The position numbers and the translations under genes are program-made. Positions 32,505-40,243 of a stretch of DNA of 64,000 bases are shown piece by piece; position 1 is the first letter of the stretch; the number at the start of each line of letters is the position of its first letter. The stretch comes from Sphingomonas endophytica. GTDB lineage: Bacteria; Pseudomonadota; Alphaproteobacteria; Sphingomonadales; Sphingomonadaceae. The notes under the pieces are model-generated. The model ran no database searches. It saw only the letters and a program-made list of their open reading frames with translations, and was not told the origin of the DNA. The stretch lies in contig NZ_JACIJN010000013.1 in the NCBI RefSeq assembly GCF_014199415.1, forward strand, positions 1 to 64,000. The letters run 5' to 3'.

Positions 32505-32818
32505 ACGCCAGAACGACAATTGCAGCGAGCCGAGCAACCAGCTCGTCCGTCGAACAGCACCAGCTCCGCGCCCTTCACCCTTGGGCGCGGGCTGGACGGG
32601 GACGGGAGAATACCTCGCGAGGCGTTGAAGCCGAACGGCGCCTGGCCCCGGAAGGCACACCAGTCTACCCCGTCGACCGCTGGCAGACCGGTCGGTCGCC
32701 GTGCGCAATCTCAATCCTCCAGCGCGTTGAAGCAGTCTGCCCATCCCTGTCCAGCGCGACCCTCGGTGCCGGCAGGCCCATCCGGCTGGCACCGCTTTTC
32801 CGGCCCTCGGTCGCATGA
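32501..32818 (+). CDS. Hypothetical early phage protein, 105 aa
   Basis: The reading frame from ATG 32,501 overlaps the previous stop and the next start, both as ATGA. This places it neatly in the rightward chain. The protein begins MNARTTIAASRATSSSVEQH and is rich in Arg, Ala and Ser, with little predicted structure except near ISILQRVEAVCPSLSS. No family is recognised. The coupling supports translation but the composition is shadow-like, so confidence is moderate. Confidence 0.45.
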   Translation: MNARTTIAASRATSSSVEQHQLRALHPWARAGRGRENTSRGVEAERRLAPEGTPVYPVDRWQTGRSPCAISILQRVEAVCPSLSSATLGAGRPIRLAPLFRPSVA

Positions 32819-33312
32819 CGCGGCCGACGCGATCAGCGGGTGATACCCCGCGCGTGCCCCGCAGCGATGCGCATGGCGCGGTGCGCGACGCACTCCGCTG
32901 CTACGTCGGCCCCGGTCGCGCGTGGAAGTCGATCGATCTCGCGAGCGAAGCGGGGGTGCCGGTCAAGTCGATCGAATGCGCCCTCGCGCAGGTTGGCTCC
33001 GAACACTGGCGTCCGATCCCCTTCGACCGGCTGCTGTCGATCGCTGCGGTGCTCGGCGGTGCTTTCGCAACGGGCTGCCTGCGCCCCGCCTCGCTCGGCG
33101 CGTTCGTGTTGCCGTCCGCTGCTGCGCTCGATCCTGCGGCCTTGATGATCGAGAAGCTGCGTCTCGCCAACGCAGTGGTCGCGCTTGCGGCGGACAATGA
33201 CCTGTCCGCCGACGATCTGGAGAAGATGATCCCGATCGCGAACGCCGGGCTCGAACTCAACATGCAGATGCTCGCCGCGCACGCGGCGGGCATCCCGCGG
33301 GCCGGCGCATGA
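32815..33312 (+). CDS. Hypothetical early phage protein, 165 aa
   Basis: It starts at ATG 32,815, overlapping the previous stop (ATGA). After a basic N-terminus, VRDALRCYVGPGRAWKSIDL and ASEAGVPVKSIECALAQVGS resemble a winged-helix or HTH unit. FDRLLSIAAVLGGAFATGC follows, and the C-terminal half contains LMIEKLRLANAVVALAADN and LEKMIPIANAGLELNMQML, strongly helical. This could be another DNA-binding regulator of the early operon. Known relatives are not recalled. Confidence 0.7.
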   Translation: MTRPTRSAGDTPRVPRSDAHGAVRDALRCYVGPGRAWKSIDLASEAGVPVKSIECALAQVGSEHWRPIPFDRLLSIAAVLGGAFATGCLRPASLGAFVLPSAAALDPAALMIEKLRLANAVVALAADNDLSADDLEKMIPIANAGLELNMQMLAAHAAGIPRAGA

Positions 33313-33435
33313 CCCGGGGCAGGTCGAGCGCTCCTGGAGCCGGGCCTGCCCGGCACCCGTGCGCGCCGCCCGACACGAGCTGATCGCGCCACCGCCCGCA
33401 CCGATGCCGACCTGCCCGCCGGACCCGTTCGCTTC

Positions 33436-33831
33436 GTGCTTTCGGGGACGGTTTTCTACTGCCCGAAAGCCTCGCCCGTGCCCCCCGACGAACTCGACAC
33501 GATCCGGTCAGCGATCAACGTGCTGCGCGGCGAACTCGCCGAGGCGAACGACCCCGGCGACTTCGCCATTCCGGTGCGCGAGCTGGCCGAAGCCGTCCGT
33601 GTGCTGGCCGGGTCGGGCAGGGAGTGCCTGTCGTTCGCGCCGGGCGGCACGCCGCGCGACCTCGACACGATCTGGTGCCTGCTCGTGGATCAGGAGCGGC
33701 TGCTGCGCTCGCGCCTCCTTGATGCACCGGAGTCGCACCGCGCGTTGCCGGTCGCGCTCGCGCACGTCAGCCGCGCGGTCAACGCGATGCTCGGTGCCTT
33801 CTACCGCCGCCGCCGGACCGCGCGCGCATGA
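33436..33831 (+). CDS. Hypothetical early phage protein, about 117-131 aa
   Basis: The frame opens at GTG 33,436; GTG 33,478 (VPPDELDTIRSAINVLRGEL) may be the true start and would give 117 aa. The protein is helical, with FAIPVRELAEAVRVLAGSGR and LDTIWCLLVDQERLLRSRLL. The stop overlaps the next gene as ATGA. No family is recognised. A 24-codon open frame at 33,309-33,383, coupled to the previous stop, may be a leader or a remnant and is not listed separately. Confidence 0.6.
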   Translation: MLSGTVFYCPKASPVPPDELDTIRSAINVLRGELAEANDPGDFAIPVRELAEAVRVLAGSGRECLSFAPGGTPRDLDTIWCLLVDQERLLRSRLLDAPESHRALPVALAHVSRAVNAMLGAFYRRRRTARA

Positions 33832-34028
33832 CACCGCCGCCGGAACATCGCTACGCGGTGAGCGAGCATTTCGCCTTGCCGCTGTCGGTCGCCGCCGTGG
33901 TGCTCGGCCTCGCGCCCGTCGCGATCCTCTACCTCGATGCCATGCGCCTCGCGCTGGCCGCGCTGATCCTCGTCCTCGTCGTCGTGCTCGCGATCCTGCG
34001 GGCGATGCTCTTTCCCGGAGACCGCTGA
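33828..34028 (+). CDS. Small phage membrane protein with two TM segments
   Basis: The protein is 66 aa, coupled by ATGA to the gene before it and by TGATG to the gene after. A short polar N-terminus (MTPPPEHRYAVSEHF) is followed by two hydrophobic segments, ALPLSVAAVVLGLAPVAILY and LALAALILVLVVVLAILRA. It would sit in the inner membrane with both ends on one side. Roles such as superinfection exclusion are common for such prophage proteins, but nothing specific is shown here. Confidence 0.65.
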   Translation: MTPPPEHRYAVSEHFALPLSVAAVVLGLAPVAILYLDAMRLALAALILVLVVVLAILRAMLFPGDR

Positions 34029-34246
34029 TGCGTCACGTCACCGCCCACGCGCCGCGCCGCTACGATCGCGCCCCCGCCCCGCTAATCCGCCCGTGCCCGG
34101 CATCCCGCGCGCCGCGGCTGACCCCGCTCGATGTGGTATCGTTGCAGGTCGTCGCCGGCTTCGTCGGCCCCCTGCCCGTCATCCAGCTAGGCCACCTGCT
34201 GTTCGGCTGGCACAGCGTTACGGTGATGTTCGGCCGGCAAGCATGA
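34028..34246 (+). CDS. Hypothetical small phage protein, 72 aa
   Basis: It runs from ATG 34,028, overlapping the previous stop by one base (TGATG), to TGA 34,246. The N-terminal half is Arg/Pro-rich. The second half contains a hydrophobic stretch LDVVSLQVVAGFVGPLPVIQ and LGHLLFGWHSVTVMF, possibly membrane-associated. It belongs to the chain of coupled genes leading to the integrase. No family recognised. Confidence 0.55.
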   Translation: MRHVTAHAPRRYDRAPAPLIRPCPASRAPRLTPLDVVSLQVVAGFVGPLPVIQLGHLLFGWHSVTVMFGRQA

Positions 34247-34314
34247 CCAGCCCGGTCGGCCTTACCGGCAATCGGCTCGCACATCGTCAGGGTCGAGGGA
34301 GCTCGGCGCCATGA
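34243..34314 (+). CDS. Possible 23-aa coupling peptide
   Basis: A very short frame from ATG 34,243 to TGA 34,314 overlaps its neighbours on both sides as ATGA, encoding MTSPVGLTGNRLAHRQGRGS and three more residues. It may be translated only to couple the excisionase gene to the upstream chain. The double ATGA is the only support. Confidence 0.3.
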   Translation: MTSPVGLTGNRLAHRQGRGSSAP

Positions 34315-34598
34315 CGGGCGCTCCAGAACGCGTCGGCATATCCGGCGCCGTATTGATCACAGGCATGTCGCGCCGCACGCTCCAGGACCTGGCGCCATCG
34401 ATTCCCGGCGCCTCCAAGCCGGCCGGCCGGTGGCTCTTCGTCGTGTCCGAGCTGCGCGCTTGGGTCACCCGCACGACGAGAGGAACGTCATGCCGAAAAA
34501 CCTATACCTTCGAGAAGGAATATACTGGGCGCGGTTCAAGGTCCGCGGCCAGGAACACCGACAAAGCCTACGAACACGTTCTGAGCGGGTCGCGATGA
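34311..34598 (+). CDS. AlpA/excisionase-like MerR-type HTH protein
   Basis: The protein is 95 aa from ATG 34,311 (ATGA with the previous frame). GISGAVLITGMSRRTLQDLA and SKPAGRWLFVVSELRAWV show the winged-helix excisionase layout, in which a short HTH is followed by a beta-hairpin wing and ends at WV near residue 52. The remaining 40 residues overlap the integrase gene in another frame. The gene precedes int, the usual place for xis. It probably bends attachment-site DNA to direct excision. Confidence 0.75.
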   Translation: MTGAPERVGISGAVLITGMSRRTLQDLAPSIPGASKPAGRWLFVVSELRAWVTRTTRGTSCRKTYTFEKEYTGRGSRSAARNTDKAYEHVLSGSR

Positions 34599-35563
34599 AG
34601 CGACTCGCCGCCCTGCGTGAGCAGGTCGAAGATCAGGCCGTCTACGGGATCGCTGGGCCGGTCGGCTGGCGAGATGCGGTGATCAGCTGGAGCGAGAATG
34701 TCGCCGGAAGCTTGGGCGACCGTACCTATTCACGCTACTGCTGCTCGCTGCGCCAGCTTCGCACGGTACTCGATCCGCTTTCGGTGCAGGAGATCACTCC
34801 GGAGCTGCTTAAGGAGCTGATCAAGCAGCGCCGCCGCGCTGGCGTGAAGAATGCGACGATCCGCCGCGATCTGACGGCGCTGTCCAGCGTCCTGAACCAC
34901 GCCGCCGATGAGGGATGGATCGCAGAGAATCCGGCCGGTGGATTAAACCGTCGACGGCTGGTGCCCGAACGCACCGTTCGGATCATGCTCCCTCAGCCAG
35001 AGTCGATCGCGTTGGTCTTTGCCCGCCTGCCCTCGCGGATCCGCGACGTCTGCGAATTCACCCGCGAGACCGGCCTGCGCCTTGAGGAGGTCACCACCCT
35101 CGCGCATGCCGATATCGATCGCGTGGAGCGCACCATCACGGTGAACCGCGGCAAGGGTGACAAGACCCGAGTTGTGCCGCTGACGAAAACGGCGGAGACG
35201 ATCGCCGATCGCCAGCCCCGCTACATCGGCAAGCCTTGGGTCTTCTGGAAGGGCAAGGGCGTGAGATTGACCGACCTGTCCTCCCGGCTGGGCGGCTTCA
35301 TGCGCCGGGTGGCACGAAAGGCGGCACGCGAGAACGTCGAATTTCACGCCTTCAGCCACCACGATTTTCGGCACCTGTTCGCCGTCGAGTATCTGCGGAA
35401 TGGCCGGGGATCGATCTACGACCTGCAAGGCGAACTTGGCCACGGGACGATCACGATCACCGAGCGCTATCTGGCGTTCCTGACGCCCGATCAGGTGAAA
35501 GCCGCCAAGTCGACGATGGCACAGCGTGGGGCACAAGCGCCGCGGTCTGAGGCAAGCGCCTGA
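34490..35563 (+). CDS. int: Tyrosine integrase
   Basis: The 357-aa protein starts at ATG 34,490 (MPKNLYLREGIYWARFKVRG) after AGAGGA; an earlier in-frame codon has no such site. An N-terminal Arm-type strand region and a SAM-like core-binding domain (about 55-165) precede the catalytic domain. Catalytic residues visible are Arg197 (TGLRLEE), Lys near 223-225, His291-x-x-Arg294 (HDFRH), His318 (ELGHGT) and the nucleophile Tyr327 (ITERYLAF). It integrates the phage at the tRNA-Thr 3' half found 60 bases downstream. Gene order xis-int-att is the usual one. Confidence 0.95.
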   Translation: MPKNLYLREGIYWARFKVRGQEHRQSLRTRSERVAMKRLAALREQVEDQAVYGIAGPVGWRDAVISWSENVAGSLGDRTYSRYCCSLRQLRTVLDPLSVQEITPELLKELIKQRRRAGVKNATIRRDLTALSSVLNHAADEGWIAENPAGGLNRRRLVPERTVRIMLPQPESIALVFARLPSRIRDVCEFTRETGLRLEEVTTLAHADIDRVERTITVNRGKGDKTRVVPLTKTAETIADRQPRYIGKPWVFWKGKGVRLTDLSSRLGGFMRRVARKAARENVEFHAFSHHDFRHLFAVEYLRNGRGSIYDLQGELGHGTITITERYLAFLTPDQVKAAKSTMAQRGAQAPRSEASA

Positions 35564-35622
35564 TGCAAAGGTGGCGGAAACGTTGGAAGATTAATGCGCA
35601 TGGCGAGGTTCGCCGCCAAGAA

Positions 35623-35667
35623 TTTGTAAACCGAAGGTCGTGGGTTCGATTCCTGCAACCGGCACCA
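35623..35667 (+). other. Attachment site: 3' half of tRNA-Thr(TGT)
   Basis: The 45 bases read as the anticodon loop TTTGTAA, the 3' anticodon strand ACCGA, a variable loop, a T arm with TTCGATT, the acceptor strand AACCGGC and ACCA. The upstream 30 bases cannot form the 5' half of a tRNA, so this is a partial gene left by integration. The integrase gene ends 60 bases to the left, and an unrelated chromosomal gene ends 4 bases to the right. A hairpin with 5-bp stem (35,602-35,614) lies between int and the site. Confidence 0.85.
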
Positions 35668-35670
35668 TCG

Positions 35671-36210
35671 TCATCCCGCGATCGCCTCTCCCTGACTGAC
35701 GAAATCGAGCTGGCGCTTCCGCACGGCCGGTACACCCGCGACCATGGTGTGCGCCGCGACATTCTCGCGAACCACTGATCCGGCGGCGACGACACTGCCG
35801 CGTCCGATGGTGACTCCGGGCAGGATGGTACAGCCACAGCCGATCCACGCTCCGTCCTCGACGACGATCGGCGCGGGCGTTACGGCTCCCGCCCGCCGCT
35901 CCGGGCCACCAACATCATGGTTGGCCGTCACGAACAAGGTATGATGCCCGACGACCACATCATCCCCGATCCGGACCGGCGCGCTGAGGTCGAAGTAACA
36001 GCTTCGGTTGATAAAGACGCGATTGCCGATCCGCAGACCAAAGCCATTGATACGGCACCCGCCTTTGATCGTCGGCGCCGCGCCGAAGCGGAACGACAAC
36101 CAACGATAGAAATAGGCGCGCAACCGCGAGCTGAACGGATCGTCCGGCAGGTTCGAGGCCACTCCATTGACGATCGCAACCCACCATGTCCGCACTGTCG
36201 CCCGGAACAT
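35671..36210 (-). CDS. Hexapeptide-repeat acyltransferase
   Basis: The protein is 179 aa with a strong ribosome-binding site GGAGGATCG just before ATG 36,210. Left-handed beta-helix repeats are clear: INGFGLRIGNRVFINRSCYF, PVRIGDDVVVGHHTLFVT, IVVEDGAWIGCGCTILPG and VTIGRGSVVAAGSVVREN. The segment VTANHDVGGPERRAG carries the catalytic His typical of the CatB/WbbJ/NodL type. It probably acetylates a sugar of surface polysaccharide. Its stop codon lies only 4 bases from the prophage attachment site, so it marks the first chromosomal gene. Confidence 0.88.
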   Translation of the reverse strand: MFRATVRTWWVAIVNGVASNLPDDPFSSRLRAYFYRWLSFRFGAAPTIKGGCRINGFGLRIGNRVFINRSCYFDLSAPVRIGDDVVVGHHTLFVTANHDVGGPERRAGAVTPAPIVVEDGAWIGCGCTILPGVTIGRGSVVAAGSVVRENVAAHTMVAGVPAVRKRQLDFVSQGEAIAG

Positions 36211-36377
36211 CGATCCTCCGTCAGACTTTTGTTTTTATCAGGCCAGCAGGATTGACCCGCATCCGCCCTAATGCTGCCCTGCATCTTATGCGCGATAAGT
36301 CCGCGAAGGTCCATCGCCTTCGTCAGATAGCAGGCTCCGCTGCAACCCAGGCCGCGCTCGCTCGTTGCGGCGGGGCA

Positions 36378-37109
36378 ATGATATTGAAAGTGGCCAGCTA
36401 TAACATTCGCAAGGCGATCGGCTCCGATCGCCGCCGGAGCCCGGAGCGGGTGTTGCAGGTGCTCCGCGAGGTAGACGCCGACATCGTCGCGCTACAGGAG
36501 GCCGACCGTCGCTTCGGGCAGCGCGCCGCCGTCCTGACCCCCCATCTTCTGGAGGAGCACAGCGACTGGCAATCGGTCGGCCTGGGAATGCGCGCGACCA
36601 GCATGGGGTGGCATGGCAACGCGATCCTTGTGCGCAAGTCGGCGCGGATCCTTGATTGCGAACAATTGCATCTACCCGCGCTGGAGCCGCGCGGTGCCGT
36701 CATGGCGGACGTGGCGATCGCGAACGCGACGGTTCGGATCATCGGCATGCACCTCGACCTGTCCGGGCTCTGGCGTCGGCGGCAGGCCGCGGCGATCCTC
36801 GCGCATGTCGGGGCGAGCGGCGACGCAATGCCGACGGTGATGATGGGCGACCTCAACGAATGGAGCCGTGCCGCCGGCTGCCTGCGCGATTTCGGCGCAT
36901 CGTTCCGGTTCGCGGACACCGGACCCAGCTTCCACGCGCGTCGTCCGATCGCGCGGCTCGACCGTATCATGGTGTCGCCCGAGCTGCGCATCGACGCCTG
37001 CGGCGTTCACCAGTCGCCCGCCGCGCGCGTCGCTTCCGATCACCTGCCGATCTGGGCGAACCTCGCGACGCAAGAAGGGGCTTCGGTCCGCAGGCCGAGC
37101 GAGGATTGA
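36378..37109 (+). CDS. Endonuclease/exonuclease/phosphatase (EEP) family protein
   Basis: The 243-aa protein starts at ATG 36,378 (MILKVASYNIRKAIGSDRRR). EEP motifs are present: ASYNIRKAIG, DIVALQEADRRFG with the metal-binding Glu, TVMMGDLNEWSRAAG with Asp and Asn, RLDRIMVSPE, and ASDHLPIWANL with the catalytic Asp-His pair. It is probably a phosphodiesterase acting on DNA, a phospholipid or an inositol phosphate; the substrate cannot be told. No signal peptide is evident. It is not in an obvious operon. Confidence 0.88.
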   Translation: MILKVASYNIRKAIGSDRRRSPERVLQVLREVDADIVALQEADRRFGQRAAVLTPHLLEEHSDWQSVGLGMRATSMGWHGNAILVRKSARILDCEQLHLPALEPRGAVMADVAIANATVRIIGMHLDLSGLWRRRQAAAILAHVGASGDAMPTVMMGDLNEWSRAAGCLRDFGASFRFADTGPSFHARRPIARLDRIMVSPELRIDACGVHQSPAARVASDHLPIWANLATQEGASVRRPSED

Positions 37110-37299
37110 TCCGGGGCGCGGGTATCAGATCGCGCGCGCAGGGCAGTTTCCCCACGCCGGCCGGAGCAATGCCCGCGACCTTCCGTCTCGTGCTTCCTTG
37201 TGTACGCGGACAAAACCACTGATAAGACGTGCTCAGGATGAACTTGCGCCGCACCCGGGTGTTGCGCCATCCGAGAGTAGTTCAGGAAGGGAGCTTATC

Positions 37300-37641
37300 A
37301 TGGCGAAGTCGGCGGAGAAGCGCGGCAAGGACGAAACCAAGGCCGCGGAGAAGAAGGTCAAGGCGACCGGCAAGCCCGCCGGCGGCGCACGCGGCGGCAT
37401 CACCGCGCCCGTCACCCCCTCTGCCGATCTCGCCGAGATCGTCGGCAAGAACGACCTGCCGCGCAGCGAGGTTGTCAGCAAGGTGTGGGAATATATCAAG
37501 AAGCACGATCTGCAGGATGCGAAGGACCGTCGCCAGATCAATGCGGACGACAAGCTGGAGAAGATCTTCGGCAAGAAGTCGGCGAGCATGTTCGAGATGA
37601 ACAAGTTCCTCAGCGCGCATCTGACCGCGCCGAAGGGCTGA
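37300..37641 (+). CDS. SWIB/MDM2-domain protein
   Basis: The 113-aa protein starts at ATG 37,300 after GGAAGGGAG. The first 38 residues are Lys/Ala-rich (KRGKDETKAAEKKVKATGKP), resembling a histone-like tail. Residues about 39-113 are a SWIB domain: DLAEIVGKNDLPRSEVVSKV, WEYIKKHDLQDAKDRRQINA and DDKLEKIFGKKSASMFEMNK. In eukaryotes SWIB belongs to chromatin remodellers. In bacteria it is found in chlamydiae and in alphaproteobacteria as small DNA-associated proteins. The basic tail suggests nucleoid binding; this is inference. Confidence 0.9.
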   Translation: MAKSAEKRGKDETKAAEKKVKATGKPAGGARGGITAPVTPSADLAEIVGKNDLPRSEVVSKVWEYIKKHDLQDAKDRRQINADDKLEKIFGKKSASMFEMNKFLSAHLTAPKG

Positions 37642-37672
37642 CCCGCACGCGCCGCGCGCTCGCCGTTGTCGA

Positions 37673-40243
37673 TCACGACACGGCGGGCGCGTGCCCAATC
37701 AGACGCGACAGATCGCGCAAGGTGCGGATCATCGTGATCCCCTTCGGCCCGGCGATGTAGCGCGGCTCCCAGCGCGGGGCGAATTTCTCTTTATAGCTGC
37801 GCAGCCCTCGAAAGCCGTAGAAGCGCTCGCCATGGTGGAACACCAGCGACGCCGCGCGCGCCCAGGCCGGCGCCAGCCGCCGCCCGGATATTCCCGACAG
37901 CGGCGCGATCCCCAGCGAGAAGCGCTGGTAGCCGCGATCTTTCGCCCATTGCAGGATGTTGACGAACAGGAAGTCCATCGTGCCATGCGGCGCATCGTCG
38001 CGATGGCGCATCAGGTCGACCGACGCCTCCGCATGGTTCTCGGTCAGCCACAGATTGGCGAAGGCGGCGATCCGCTCGCCCTCCATCACCAAGGCGACAT
38101 CGAAGCGCTGCATATAGTCGCGGCTGAAATGGCCGAGGCTGAAGCTTTTCTCGGCATGCCCCTTTGCCGCCATCCATTCGTTCGAGATCGCCGCCAGTTC
38201 GTCCAGCACGACCGGCACCGCCGCGGCGGGGACGATCCGGAAGCTCAGCCCGCGCCGCGCTGCCGCACGCTCGGCCTTGCGCACCGACCGCAGCCGCGGC
38301 GTGTCGAGCGTGAAGTCGGGGAGGTCAATGATCGCCTCCTCGCCATATTTGATGACGTGCAGCCCCATGCCGATCGCCAGCTCCAGCACCGGCCCGGTCA
38401 CCTGGTACAGCATCAACCGGCCCTGCGCCTGATCGGCCTTGTCGCGGATCCGCCACAGCAATTCGGGCCAGTCGTCCCGCGACCCCACCGGGTCGCCCAT
38501 CACGATCCAGCTCGCACCGCGGACCTGGTACATCAACATCGCCGCGCACGACTCGGAAAAGAGCAACCGCTTGTCGTCGATCATCGCAAGCATCGCATCG
38601 GTGCGATCGGCGGATGCGAGCACCCGCAAGAGCGCCGCCGGTTCGAAGGCGCGCGGCTCGGGTGCCTGTGGCGGCGACATCCACCGCCAGACCAGCGCCG
38701 CGAACAGCGCCACCGTCGCCGCAAGGGTGCCGCGCAGGAAGCGGGGCGCATCGCCGCGCAGCGCGAATTGCCACCACAGATCATCCTCGTACGGGACGCG
38801 ACGATAGGCGAACAGCCCGATCCACACCGCCGCGGCGAGCACCACCAGCACTGCCGAGAGCCATCCCGCCGACCAGCGGATCTGAGTCAGCGCCGTCCGG
38901 CGGTAAAAGGCGCCACGCGTCCATTGCAGCATCGCAGCGAGCGTGAGGCAGGCGATCGCCTCTTCATAATCGATCCCCTTCGCGAGTGAGAAGGCCGCGC
39001 CGGCGAGCAGCAGCGCGCGGGTCGCGACGAACGCGCCGTCGAGCCGGCGATAGAGGCCGGGGGCAAGCAGCAGCAGCCCGGTGCCGACGAGGCTGCCCGC
39101 GATATGGCTTGCCTCGATGAACGGCAGCGGCACGATCGACGCGAGCGCCCCCAAGCGCGCATGGAGCGACGGCAGCGACCCCGAAAGCAACAGCATCGCG
39201 CCGCCCATGAAGGTCGCGGCGCTCAGTGCGAGCGGCGCGATGCCGTTGGCAACCGCCCGCCCATCGCGCAGCAACCGCGACGACAGCGGATGGTTGAGGA
39301 GGTGGCGACGCCGCAACCCCTCGCGCCAGGCCAGGATCGCGACGGCGACCGCCAGCGGCAACAGGTAATAGATGACGCGATAGGCGATCAGCGCCGCGAA
39401 CGCGATCGAGCGGTCGCCGGGCAGCACGGCGAGCACCACCGCCTCGAACACGCCGATCCCGCCGGGAACGTGCGCCAGCACCGCTGCGACGATGCCGAGC
39501 GCATAGGCGAGGATGAAGGCGGGCAGTAACGCCGGTGCCGCCCCATGGACGAGCACGAACAACGCCGCTGCCGCGGTGCCGGTGTCGAGCACCGCGAGCG
39601 CGATCTGCGCGAGGGCTTGCGGGATCGTCGGCAGCGGCACGCTCAACCGCCACAGCCGCAACGGCCCGCGCGCATTGCCGCACAGCATGATGATCGCGGC
39701 GATCAGCACCAGGATGGTCGCGGCGATCGCGTGGGACACGGCGGCGGGGATCGCGACGCCGGCGAGCTCGATCGGTCCGCTGCGCGCCAGCAGCGCGACC
39801 GACGCGACGGTGACCACGCCGCTCCAGAAGGTCGCGCTGGCGATGCCGATCACCCGCGCCACGTCCGGCCCGTCGAGCCCGGCGGCGGTATAGATGCGAT
39901 ACCGCGCCGACCCCCCGGTCAGCAGCGAAAGCCCGAGATTATGGCTGAGCGTGTAGCTGGTGAACGACGCGAGCGCGGCGACCCGCCACGGCAGCGGCCG
40001 CCCGATGATCCGCAGTGCCAGCACGTCGTAACCGGTCAGGGTCAGATAGCTGAGCGCGGTAAACAGCAGCGACGCTGCGATCTGCCACGGCGTCAGCGCA
40101 TGAAGCGCGGCGCGGATGTGCGAGAAATGCAGTTCGCGCGTCAGTTGCTGCATCGCCGCGAATCCGAGGGCGATCAGCACCAGCACCATGACGAGCGACA
40201 GCGCGGTGCGATGCCGCGTCAGCCACACCCGCGCCTCATGCAT
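37673..40243 (-). CDS. mprF: Lysylphosphatidylglycerol synthase/flippase MprF (LpiA type)
   Basis: The 856-aa inner-membrane enzyme transfers lysine from lysyl-tRNA to phosphatidylglycerol and flips the product, lowering surface charge and sensitivity to cationic peptides. The N-terminal half has about 14 TM segments with the UPF0104 flippase fold (LSHNLGLSLLTGGSARYRIY, FILAYALGIVAAVLAHVPGG). The C-terminal DUF2156 domain (about 540-850) contains WIVMGDPVGSRDDWPELLWR, YGEEAIIDLP, DVALVMEGERIAAFANLWLT and DAPHGTMDFLFVNILQWAKD. It overlaps the DUF2147 gene by 8 bases. The nearby VirJ-like gene encodes the presumed lysyl-PG hydrolase partner. Confidence 0.93.
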   Translation of the reverse strand: MHEARVWLTRHRTALSLVMVLVLIALGFAAMQQLTRELHFSHIRAALHALTPWQIAASLLFTALSYLTLTGYDVLALRIIGRPLPWRVAALASFTSYTLSHNLGLSLLTGGSARYRIYTAAGLDGPDVARVIGIASATFWSGVVTVASVALLARSGPIELAGVAIPAAVSHAIAATILVLIAAIIMLCGNARGPLRLWRLSVPLPTIPQALAQIALAVLDTGTAAAALFVLVHGAAPALLPAFILAYALGIVAAVLAHVPGGIGVFEAVVLAVLPGDRSIAFAALIAYRVIYYLLPLAVAVAILAWREGLRRRHLLNHPLSSRLLRDGRAVANGIAPLALSAATFMGGAMLLLSGSLPSLHARLGALASIVPLPFIEASHIAGSLVGTGLLLLAPGLYRRLDGAFVATRALLLAGAAFSLAKGIDYEEAIACLTLAAMLQWTRGAFYRRTALTQIRWSAGWLSAVLVVLAAAVWIGLFAYRRVPYEDDLWWQFALRGDAPRFLRGTLAATVALFAALVWRWMSPPQAPEPRAFEPAALLRVLASADRTDAMLAMIDDKRLLFSESCAAMLMYQVRGASWIVMGDPVGSRDDWPELLWRIRDKADQAQGRLMLYQVTGPVLELAIGMGLHVIKYGEEAIIDLPDFTLDTPRLRSVRKAERAAARRGLSFRIVPAAAVPVVLDELAAISNEWMAAKGHAEKSFSLGHFSRDYMQRFDVALVMEGERIAAFANLWLTENHAEASVDLMRHRDDAPHGTMDFLFVNILQWAKDRGYQRFSLGIAPLSGISGRRLAPAWARAASLVFHHGERFYGFRGLRSYKEKFAPRWEPRYIAGPKGITMIRTLRDLSRLIGHAPAVS

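Larger units (their letters stand above)
1..35667. mobile_element. Prophage (left end outside the window), right end at tRNA-Thr remnant
   Basis: A full set of siphovirus-type structural genes lies leftward at 1-18,022. A CI/Cro-like switch, an excisionase and a tyrosine integrase lie at 31.6-35.6 kb. A 45-bp copy of the 3' half of a tRNA-Thr gene follows the integrase, and chromosomal genes begin right after it. Between the two phage modules lies about 10.5 kb of non-virion cargo. Treating it all as one element is an inference: only the right attachment site is visible, and the intact tRNA-Thr gene should lie left of base 1. An alternative is a prophage disrupted by, or lying next to, a second island. 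Confidence 0.75.

Noticed and set aside
33359..34246. 295-aa plus-strand frame over the small early genes
   Set aside because: It overlaps three better supported genes joined by ATGA/TGATG couplings. Only its last 72 residues (from 34,028) are taken as a gene.
35581..35667. Complete tRNA gene
   Set aside because: Only the anticodon loop to CCA is tRNA-like. The 30-40 bases before the loop cannot pair with the acceptor strand or form a D arm.
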